The position numbers were made by a program, and so were the translations under genes. Of a stretch of DNA of 64,000 bases, positions 57,254-64,000 are shown in pieces. Below the pieces are notes generated by a model. The model was given only the letters and a program-made list of their open reading frames with translations. It did not search any database and was not told the origin of the DNA. The first letter of the stretch is position 1. Every line of letters starts with the position of its first letter. Source of the stretch: an uncultured Pirellulaceae bacterium (GTDB taxonomy: Bacteria; Planctomycetota; Planctomycetia; Pirellulales; Pirellulaceae); NCBI GenBank assembly GCA_937967505.1, contig CALCJM010000018.1, positions 1 through 64,000 on the forward strand, read 5' to 3'.

Positions 57254-58321
57254 ATGACTGCTACCTCGAAATCATCCCGGGAAACCATTGCGTGGATTGG
57301 TGAAAGCGACGGATATCTGCGTCTGATCGACCAGACATTGCTGCCGGAGTCTCTCACCGAGATCGATTGTCGCGATATCGAATCGGTCTGGGAGGCAATC
57401 AAGATGCTACGTGTGCGCGGTGCACCTGCGATCGGCATTGCGGCAGCCTACGGTGTGTCCGTTGGCATCAACGCCGTTGATGACAGAGATGCTGCCGCGT
57501 TTTGGGATAGATTTGACGAATCGATTGAATACCTTGCCACCAGCCGACCAACAGCGGTCAATTTGTTTTGGGCGCTTGACCGGCTGAAGGTGTTGTCCAA
57601 AGACCTGCGATCGGGCGATCTAACAACGGCGCGACAACGGATCCTTGCCGAGGCACGGAACATTCATCAGGAAGACCGCGCGATGTGTCATTCGATTGGC
57701 CGTTTCGGGGCACCTTTGCTGGAGGGAGTCAATGGCGTACTGACGCACTGCAACGCCGGAGGGCTGGCGACAGCGGAATACGGAACCGCACTGAGCGTGT
57801 TTTTTACTGCTCAGGATCAAGGGCATGACCTGCACGTATTCGTGGATGAAACGCGTCCGCTGCTACAGGGGGCTCGTTTGACCGCCTGGGAACTGATGCA
57901 ACGCAATATCAAAGCCACGTTGATCTGCGATTCCATGGCAGCCCAGGTGATGCGCGAGAAAAAAATTCAGGCGGTTGTGACAGGAGCCGACCGAATTGCC
58001 GCCAATGGTGATTCGGCCAACAAGATCGGTACCTATTCGATCGCCGTACTGGCCCAGGCGCACGGTATTCCCTTTTACATCGCCGCTCCCAGCAGTACCT
58101 TTGATTTGGGAATCGAATCGGGCGATGAGATCCCGATAGAGCTGAGAGATTCGGAAGAGATTACGCACGGTTTTGGTAAACAGACCGCTCCTGAAGGGAT
58201 CGACGTTTATAATCCGGCATTCGATGTGACCCCCGCCAAATACATTGCAGGAATCATTACCGAACGCGGCGTGATTGCCCCCGTCACACGCGCAAAAGTC
58301 ATCGCGCTGATTGGCGATTGA
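57254..58321 (+). CDS. mtnA: S-methyl-5-thioribose-1-phosphate isomerase
   Basis: Isomerises methylthioribose-1-phosphate to methylthioribulose-1-phosphate in methionine salvage. Conserved MLRVRGAPAIGIAAAYGVSV, GVLTHCNAGGLATAEYGTAL with the catalytic Cys, and VVTGADRIAANGDSANKIGT with the catalytic Asp. 355 residues from ATG 57254 is typical; the longer frame from 57110 runs through sequence adjoining the MITE-like repeat. Other salvage genes are not adjacent. Confidence 0.95.
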   Translation: MTATSKSSRETIAWIGESDGYLRLIDQTLLPESLTEIDCRDIESVWEAIKMLRVRGAPAIGIAAAYGVSVGINAVDDRDAAAFWDRFDESIEYLATSRPTAVNLFWALDRLKVLSKDLRSGDLTTARQRILAEARNIHQEDRAMCHSIGRFGAPLLEGVNGVLTHCNAGGLATAEYGTALSVFFTAQDQGHDLHVFVDETRPLLQGARLTAWELMQRNIKATLICDSMAAQVMREKKIQAVVTGADRIAANGDSANKIGTYSIAVLAQAHGIPFYIAAPSSTFDLGIESGDEIPIELRDSEEITHGFGKQTAPEGIDVYNPAFDVTPAKYIAGIITERGVIAPVTRAKVIALIGD

Positions 58322-58343
58322 GATTGCCAACCCACATTGACGA

Positions 58344-58363
58344 TTGCCAACTAACGTTGGCAA
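58344..58363. terminator. Short hairpin between the convergent mtnA and GMC genes
   Basis: TTGCCAAC (58344-58351) pairs with GTTGGCAA (58356-58363) over a four-base loop. No T-run follows on either strand, so termination is only suggested by its position between two convergent genes. Confidence 0.4.
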
Positions 58364-58382
58364 CGGTCCCCCGTGAGAACAG

Positions 58383-60263
58383 CTACGCGCCGTTGCAAGG
58401 TTCGGCAAATAGTTCCGCGTGTTGCGGGTTGGCAACAATGTGGTTGGAAATACGGTCCGATAACGCCCCGATTGTCATGTAAGGGTTGACGCCCAGCGCT
58501 GTAGGAATAATCGATCCATCGGCGACATACAGATTGGGGTGAATGCTGCCGTTTGCGCCGTCGAAGACCTGGCCCAGGTGGTTTACCGTTCCGCCAGCGG
58601 CACCGTCGCTCATATTGCATGACCCCAGCGGATGCACGGTGACTAGGTTGTCCCCAAATGCTTTCAACCGTTTGTAGCGTCCGCCGTGTGCCCGTGCCAG
58701 TCGGTCAAATTCGCGGAATACCATTTGGCGATACTCGCAGTCCTTTAGACCTTCCCATTTGATCTGCCAGCGTCCATCGCGTTTTTCGATGATGCCTTCG
58801 CCCGTGTCATGGCCCATGCCCAGCATTGCCATCGAACTGTCCAGATCTGGATCACCCATCAGCGCTGTGAACAGGTTGCTGACACCGCGCGGGATAGCCG
58901 CGTCTTGAATCAGCAAGCGCTTCTTCAGCTCCACATCGCGGTAAAAATTTAGGGAAGTTTGAACGGTTGGACCGACAGGAGGGCGGTCGGTATGGTACCC
59001 TCCGAATCCACTCATGTTGGCTCCGGGCTGTAGGCCCACACAGAATCCGATCGTGTCACCATTGCCTGACCAGTTACGGCCCAACATTGGCGAAAACAGA
59101 AAAGAGGGGTTTTCGGATTCCATCAGGATTGTGGAACTGGCCGGGCTGCCGGCACCGACGACAACCATGCGGGTGTTTATCGAAACAGGGTGCCGGGTGA
59201 TTTCATTTTGCGTATCATCAACATAGTTCATGTTGACACGATAGTAGCCTGACATCTTTTCGATGGAGGTCACCTCACACTGCGTGTACATTTCAGTACC
59301 GTTGTGTTTTGCGACCGGGAGATAGTTCATCGCCAGCGTATTTTTTGCACCCACGTTGCAGCCATTGATACAGTCACCGCACAGCGTACAAGCGCGTTGG
59401 ATCATCCCCTGGGGGTTTCGCATTTGCTGATCTAGGTAGCGGTGGTCGTACATCACTGACAAATGAGACCGGTCAAAAAAGTTTGGGTTACGACTGATTC
59501 GTTCGGCAGCCAGACGCCGGTAACGCACCTTGGGGGTTTGATCGTGCGGCGTACGGGTCAGTGACAGTGCGCGGGCCACATTGTCAAAGTACGGCCCCAG
59601 CGTTTCAATGTTTTTTAATGCCGTTGGCCAGCGGTCTTGCATAAAGACCTCGGGGTGAGGCCGCAGAGCGATACTGGCGTTGACCAGAGAACCGCCGCCC
59701 AGCCCATTTCCTGACAGAACGTTGACCTCCTCGTTCATCATTAGATTGAACAGGCCTAGGGGTTGCGTGACCTGCCCTCGGGTGGGGCCCGCGAGCACGG
59801 CGCGGGCGTTGCCGGATACGTTTTTAAAGGTATCGGGGAAACTTCCGGGAACCCACTCTTTGCCACGTTCGATAATGCACATTCGGTGTTCGGGCCGCAA
59901 GCGCTGCGAAAGCTTTGCAGCGGTAATTGATGCTCCGTAGCCGGATCCGATGACCAACACACCGAAATGGATCCGGTCTTCGTGTTTGGCGGTCAGCATC
60001 AGGTCGCGCACCGGGTTGGCCAAACGCCCTCCATACTGCTGCAGGCTTCGTGTGTAATCGGTCGCCGCGCGGGATTTGATGCCCGAACCGCGTGTCGTTG
60101 TACGAATCCCCAACTGCACTAGGTTTTTGACGGGGCGCGGTCTGTCGGCACTCGCCTGACCCCCACCACAAATGCTGGCCACTGTCGCACCAGCAGCAGC
60201 AAGGGCGGTGCGGCGGGTGACGTTGCGGGTTGGTTTGGTTGAAGATTGAGGATTGGCGGACAT
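58383..60263 (-). CDS. Tat-exported GMC-family oxidoreductase
   Basis: A 626-residue FAD enzyme of the glucose-methanol-choline family, cholesterol-oxidase-like. A twin-arginine signal (NVTRRTALAAAGATVASICG) starts the protein. The FAD-binding motif is FGVLVIGSGYGASITAAKLS (about 98-117). A cysteine cluster RACTLCGDCINGCNVGAKN (about 285-303) may bind an iron-sulphur cluster. The C-terminal GMC site is VHPLGSCNMSDG and GVNPYMTIGALSDR. It would oxidise an alcohol or sterol outside the cytoplasm; the acceptor is unknown. Start at 60263 places the Tat signal at the N-terminus; a longer frame to 60680 is rejected. Confidence 0.92.
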   Translation of the reverse strand: MSANPQSSTKPTRNVTRRTALAAAGATVASICGGGQASADRPRPVKNLVQLGIRTTTRGSGIKSRAATDYTRSLQQYGGRLANPVRDLMLTAKHEDRIHFGVLVIGSGYGASITAAKLSQRLRPEHRMCIIERGKEWVPGSFPDTFKNVSGNARAVLAGPTRGQVTQPLGLFNLMMNEEVNVLSGNGLGGGSLVNASIALRPHPEVFMQDRWPTALKNIETLGPYFDNVARALSLTRTPHDQTPKVRYRRLAAERISRNPNFFDRSHLSVMYDHRYLDQQMRNPQGMIQRACTLCGDCINGCNVGAKNTLAMNYLPVAKHNGTEMYTQCEVTSIEKMSGYYRVNMNYVDDTQNEITRHPVSINTRMVVVGAGSPASSTILMESENPSFLFSPMLGRNWSGNGDTIGFCVGLQPGANMSGFGGYHTDRPPVGPTVQTSLNFYRDVELKKRLLIQDAAIPRGVSNLFTALMGDPDLDSSMAMLGMGHDTGEGIIEKRDGRWQIKWEGLKDCEYRQMVFREFDRLARAHGGRYKRLKAFGDNLVTVHPLGSCNMSDGAAGGTVNHLGQVFDGANGSIHPNLYVADGSIIPTALGVNPYMTIGALSDRISNHIVANPQHAELFAEPCNGA

Positions 60264-60470
60264 AGTTTTTTGTGGGAAACGGGGCCGGTTGCGATACTTC
60301 TGCTCTGTTGGTATCGATCCGTCAGCGCGTTGGGTTGCAGCAAAAATTCGGGTTGTTACGGCATTGACGATTGTCAGGCTGAAGGTGCGCGAAGATGTAA
60401 CGGATAGATTGAGTTGGAAAGTGTGCCGAATACCGAGTACTGAGTAATGGCAACTGTAACCACCGCGCAT

Positions 60471-60504
60471 AAAAAAACACGCTCCCCCAACAGGCAGCGT
60501 GTTT
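60471..60504 (-). terminator. Rho-independent terminator of the Cys/Gly-rich protein gene
   Basis: AAACACGCT pairs with AGCGTGTTT around a loop; the plus-strand A-run at 60470-60477 gives a T-run on the minus strand, 37 bases past the stop at 60541. Confidence 0.7.
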
Positions 60505-60540
60505 CCGGATTTGAAATCTTCCAGTCTCGGCTGGTCTGTT

Positions 60541-61653
60541 CTAATATCCAATCGATGGTGGATTGTCACGCAGGAAGTCGCGCGGACCGCGTGTTGTGTA
60601 GTACGGGTAAGCATACTGTGGTGCGAGACCTGATTGAGGCTGTTGCCCCATGGCAGGGTTGGTGTGAGGGATGGCACCACCGTAAGGGTGTGCGGTTCCT
60701 GTTACCTTGCGAGCCAAACCGGCGGCACCACGTAGCTTTCCACCCAACGCACAACTATGACAGGCTCGACCATCAACGCCGCAGCCCGCAACACCGCAGC
60801 CGTGTGAGGCGACACGTTCGCCACGTCGATCGTGTGCTCCACGTCCATCGCGCGCTCCACGCACGTCCGAGATGATACCTGTCGAGATACGTCGTCCGCC
60901 GACATCATCACCGTAGAAATCGCCACCATCGTACTGCACGGGTTGCTGAGCCACAGTTGGCAAAATGACTTCTTCACCAGCACCGCCCGCGTCGCAAGCG
61001 TCGCAGCCACAACTGACCCCTTGGTCGCTGGCGACACTACCTGCCGCAGATTTTTTCAACGAACGGGCTTTCTTTCTGCTAAACAGGGAGCAAGATCCAG
61101 CTTCATCCTGGCAGGCTTTCCCTTTGCCCTTGAGAAACAGACCGATCCCCTTGTTGCTGGCCAAATCACTCTGATTCGACCGTTGAGTCAGCAGGCCACG
61201 TTTGGTTGCCGGTGCGGCCGCTGCACCATCACAAGCACTGCATCCGCTTGACTGCATCGGGGCGTATTGAACCTCGCCACCACCGCAACTGGAACAGCCG
61301 CAATCCGACGAATCTCCACCAGATATGACGACCGGTGCGGCATCGCATCCGCATCCACCATCACACGCATAAGGTGCGGAAACGGAGACAACCGAATCTG
61401 ATCCGCAAGCAGTACACCCTGTGGCGGTGGCGGCAGCGCCGCCGCATCCACAATCACCGACAGATCCACCGGCAGCGTAGTCTTCCGAGGCTGTGGGGGC
61501 AGCATTACGGGCGGCGCGTGAGAGCTGAGATTTACCCGCTCCGAGATGACTGCCAAGCTTGCAGTTACCAAGCGGGCATTTGCCGCCGGTGCCACAGCAG
61601 CCGACGAAACTCAGGACAGCCGCGAGGGCCGCACACATGAACATGGATCGCAT
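60541..61653 (-). CDS. Exported Cys/Gly-rich protein with a GPRDFLRDNPPSIGY end
   Basis: A 370-residue protein. A hydrophobic leader (MFMCAALAAVLSFVGC, possibly a lipobox) is followed by many Cys-Gly clusters (GGSVGDCGCGGA, SSDCGCSSCGGGEV, CGCDACDAGGAG), a His/Arg/Gly-rich region and the C-terminus TTRGPRDFLRDNPPSIGY, a pattern I associate with several planctomycete proteins. Repeated Cys pairs point to a disulphide-linked surface or wall protein (inference). It is followed by a terminator at 60471. Confidence 0.7.
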   Translation of the reverse strand: MRSMFMCAALAAVLSFVGCCGTGGKCPLGNCKLGSHLGAGKSQLSRAARNAAPTASEDYAAGGSVGDCGCGGAAATATGCTACGSDSVVSVSAPYACDGGCGCDAAPVVISGGDSSDCGCSSCGGGEVQYAPMQSSGCSACDGAAAAPATKRGLLTQRSNQSDLASNKGIGLFLKGKGKACQDEAGSCSLFSRKKARSLKKSAAGSVASDQGVSCGCDACDAGGAGEEVILPTVAQQPVQYDGGDFYGDDVGGRRISTGIISDVRGARDGRGAHDRRGERVASHGCGVAGCGVDGRACHSCALGGKLRGAAGLARKVTGTAHPYGGAIPHTNPAMGQQPQSGLAPQYAYPYYTTRGPRDFLRDNPPSIGY

Positions 61654-62044
61654 TTTTCAAATCCTTTTGAAATCTGGGTCTGCCCGCGATAGACGGGCGC
61701 TGTTTCCAGTTTTGCCCTCAGGCATCTGTGGAACGGAGGAAGTCTTTCGATCGAACCACATGCGTACGGGAAAGCATGCGTTTGAAACGTCATTTCAGAC
61801 GGATCGATCAAAACCATCACAATCGTTAATCGTCCGGACGATTGCTGTGGTCCACAAAATCGGACCTTGTTACAAGACACCGGTGACGGACAGGCCGCAT
61901 AGTTTAACTGACCCGAACACAGAAGCGTGAAAGCACCGGGTGATAGCGTCGATTCGGGATGCCACGATACCCAACGAGACGATCATCATCAGCGCATAAA
62001 CGCTGGTTCTCAACACTCCAGCGGGAGCGGAAGAATGAGTGTTC
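61654..62044. other. Intergenic region upstream of the Cys/Gly-rich gene
   Basis: About 390 bases between two minus-strand genes. No gene or RNA seen; expected to hold the promoter of the Cys/Gly-rich gene. Confidence 0.35.
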
Positions 62045-63388
62045 TTAAAAGGTTTGGTGGTCCATCGACTCAGCCCGTTGTTTAAGCCTGTCCCGATAGT
62101 CCTTGGGAAACTCCCAGAATATCTGGCCATCTTCTCTAACAAGACTCCGGCTTGCAGGCCGCCTTCCTAAGATGAAGGCACCGATATCCGAACTGACCCA
62201 CGGGTCTCGGTGAAAGTAGCTGTGGCCAATAAAGGTGTGATATTCCCGGACGGCCACCGACGCATCAATCAGTTCAATTTCGGAGGCTTGCGACAGTATC
62301 TTTTTCTCCCAAGGCTCAAGGCTGTTTACCGTTCGGCCCAGCCGCCTGCCACCATTAAGTCTTTCGGAGACACCAAGGGCGCGGTCTTCGGGCGACGCGT
62401 AAACTGCGACGTGTCCGGCGACCTCTTGAAAGCGATCGTGAATCGCATTGAAAAAAGTCATCAGGTCCATGTCTGGTGCGGCCAGCACCACCCGATTCAC
62501 ACGATACTTTTCCCTGATCTGTTCGGCTGTCAGGTCGTATTCCAACAATCGCAGTTCCCGTAGTGCATCGACGACAATGGACGAACCTGCACTGTGAGCA
62601 ATGATCGTAACCGAATCTGCGTTGCATTCCTTGGCAATATTGGACAGCAGTGAACGGAAATGTCGCGTACTGAAATCCGCATTGCCTTTGTCTGCCGCAT
62701 ACCGCAACAGACGCGATTCCGACGGCCATTCAAAACTGATCATCGCCCCTTGGTGCCCCAGATAGTGAAAGATCTCCCCGGCAATCAGGGTGTTATCGAC
62801 CAGATCGGTATTGAAACCGTGAACAAAGATCGTCACATTCCGGGACCGACTTTGGTCAAGCCGTCTGGTAACGGCCTGGATCCACGGGTTTCCACTGTGG
62901 CGAATGACATTGTCTCTCACCTGCCAAGGATCGGTATGCTTCAACGCGCGCGCAAGTTCAATGCGTTTGAAGACCACTTTGGCTTTCTTCCGTTGTTTGT
63001 CGGTTATGGTCTGTTCATGAAGTTCGCCGGGGGTCAGACCTTCCCCAATGGTGACGTAAGCGGTGGCCAAAGACGGAAGTTGGCTGCGTTTTGTACCAAA
63101 GGGACTCGGGCTACGCCGCTTTTTTTCCAGTTCTCTATCCGACACGATGAAAATTGGAATTTCATTGCCGGCGCACTGGCACGCTTCGACGAACTCTCCG
63201 CCGGGATGCGGCAAGCCAACCGCGATACCCGTGGGCGTCGGCATGAGTCGCGTTGATAGTTTCCTATTCGAGCAACCATACATGCACAGCATCAGCGCAA
63301 CCATGGTGGCCGCCAACAGTAACGTTGCTCTCGATTTGAGATTTTTGCCGGTAATGTCTGGCCTCGTGCATGAACATCCTGCTTCCAT
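62045..63388 (-). CDS. DUF900-type alpha/beta hydrolase, probable lipoprotein
   Basis: A 447-residue protein of the DUF900 alpha/beta-hydrolase group. A hydrophobic segment ending in a possible lipobox (LLLAATMVALMLCMYGC) suggests attachment to a membrane. The hydrolase core has VTIFVHGFNTDLVDNTL, then the nucleophile elbow in VTIIAHSAGSSIVVDAL and a His-containing C-terminal part (YHTFIGHSYFHRDPWVSSDI). Substrate unknown. ATG 63388 is chosen; the longer reading starts with TTG at 63424. Confidence 0.8.
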   Translation of the reverse strand: MEAGCSCTRPDITGKNLKSRATLLLAATMVALMLCMYGCSNRKLSTRLMPTPTGIAVGLPHPGGEFVEACQCAGNEIPIFIVSDRELEKKRRSPSPFGTKRSQLPSLATAYVTIGEGLTPGELHEQTITDKQRKKAKVVFKRIELARALKHTDPWQVRDNVIRHSGNPWIQAVTRRLDQSRSRNVTIFVHGFNTDLVDNTLIAGEIFHYLGHQGAMISFEWPSESRLLRYAADKGNADFSTRHFRSLLSNIAKECNADSVTIIAHSAGSSIVVDALRELRLLEYDLTAEQIREKYRVNRVVLAAPDMDLMTFFNAIHDRFQEVAGHVAVYASPEDRALGVSERLNGGRRLGRTVNSLEPWEKKILSQASEIELIDASVAVREYHTFIGHSYFHRDPWVSSDIGAFILGRRPASRSLVREDGQIFWEFPKDYRDRLKQRAESMDHQTF

Positions 63389-63459
63389 TTTCGGGAGAGT
63401 ACCAGGATTGACAATCTGTGACAACCCAAAAGCTGCGACGCGTGGCCCGTCGTTAATGG

Positions 63460-64000
63460 TTAGTTGGCAACTTCGCCACCGGAAATTGTCGACAATGCCT
63501 GATAGACATTCGCATCAACCGTGTCGCTGGTCACTCTCACCGAACCATCGCAATAAAGAAACAGGCCAATTCCCCGATGCGCACTTCGAAAGTTGCTGGT
63601 TGAGTGAGGACCACCATCAAAACTGGCACGACAGTCCGTCAGGCTAGTACGATCGAAAAGGGAGTTAGTTACCGGCGTCTTGTTAAGTCGATCAACCGTG
63701 CAGGCGAATGGGCTCGCGCTAAGAAACCCACTGGCCAAAACCTCTTCATTGCCTGGTTCGGGAATCAACCAGGTCTGCCTGGCAAACTGTTGGGTTTCGT
63801 TCGCGCAGCCTGCGCCCTGACAAAGTTCTGGAGCAGTGTCCCCTTCGCCAATCGCGATTGTGTTACTGGTCCCGTCCTGAATGTCGATAAACTTGGTTTC
63901 CCGGTTGACATCAAAAACTCCCCGTAAAGAGCGCGGCGTATCGGATGGAAGACACCAGGCGTCGGTTGCACCTTTGGAGAATACGTACTGGGTTACCGCG
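63460..64000 (-). CDS. DUF1559 prepilin-like protein, C-terminal part (cut by the window edge)
   Basis: The minus-strand frame is open from the window edge to the stop at 63460. It reads VFDVNRETKFIDIQDGTSNT then IAIGEG, the signature of the DUF1559 domain (G-T-S-N-T-I), and ends with HRGIGLFLYCDGSVRVTSDT and ALSTISGGEV, the usual DUF1559 C-terminus. These are type IV pilin-like/pseudopilin-like exported proteins greatly expanded in Planctomycetes. The N-terminal prepilin signal must lie outside the window. Confidence 0.88.
   Translation of the reverse strand, partial: AVTQYVFSKGATDAWCLPSDTPRSLRGVFDVNRETKFIDIQDGTSNTIAIGEGDTAPELCQGAGCANETQQFARQTWLIPEPGNEEVLASGFLSASPFACTVDRLNKTPVTNSLFDRTSLTDCRASFDGGPHSTSNFRSAHRGIGLFLYCDGSVRVTSDTVDANVYQALSTISGGEVAN

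Overview
The window reads as chromosomal DNA of a marine planctomycete, most like the Rhodopirellula/Pirellulaceae group. Signs of this are a three-gene sulfatase operon with DUF1080-type C-terminal domains, a DUF1559 prepilin-like gene at the right edge, the small basic protein typical of the Planctomycetes/Verrucomicrobia/Chlamydiae group, Cys/Pro-rich secreted proteins, planctomycete-type outer-membrane-like proteins, a GH71/99-like hydrolase, a DUF3500 protein, and SpoVG directly behind ispE. Genus-level assignment is inference; no rRNA or tRNA gene was found.

Layout. 0.5-11.3 kb: orphan NtrC-type regulator, YqaA-like membrane protein, ispE-spoVG, then a minus-strand run (FHA-GAF-nucleotide cyclase, class 3 lipase, DUF3500), followed by a DnaJ-type chaperone, rnpA and yidD, and the small basic protein. 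11.4-17.0 kb: an ATP-grasp ligase, then a poorly coding accessory pocket with a decayed paralogue of the downstream zinc metallopeptidase, a small membrane-anchored protein, a macrodomain-like protein and the intact metallopeptidase. 17.8-24.0 kb: Cys-Pro repeat protein, dprA, an outer-membrane-like protein, a TorD-like chaperone divergent from a signal-less substrate-binding protein, and a GH71/99-like enzyme. 24.1-29.2 kb: a tight four-gene minus-strand operon containing a membrane-anchored acetolactate decarboxylase among unknown membrane proteins. 29.6-32.8 kb: glutamine-dependent NAD synthetase and a PA0069-type radical SAM protein.

32.9-36.3 kb is a second accessory pocket: a MITE-like element abutting an ISL3-type transposase remnant, an AT-richer secreted protein of unknown function, a 15-bp perfect inverted repeat, and a solitary Dcm/M.EcoRII-like cytosine methyltransferase with an N-terminal HTH. 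36.3-47.4 kb: TPR protein, a large Pro/Gln-rich outer-membrane-like protein, acetyl-CoA synthetase followed by a zinc-ribbon protein and an E2-like acyltransferase, an EamA transporter, a fatty acid desaturase and a Cys/Tyr-rich secreted protein. 47.7-54.4 kb: the sulfatase operon. 54.6-60.3 kb: a long aspartate kinase, purE, a second MITE-like copy, mtnA and a Tat-exported GMC oxidoreductase. 60.5-64 kb: a Cys-rich secreted protein, a DUF900 lipoprotein hydrolase and the truncated DUF1559 gene.

No CRISPR array, prophage or complete insertion sequence was seen. The observations most worth following are the membrane-anchored acetolactate decarboxylase operon, the SpoVG-zinc ribbon fusion, the macrodomain-like gene in its pocket, the two-copy MITE-like family, and the solitary methyltransferase with its upstream inverted repeat.
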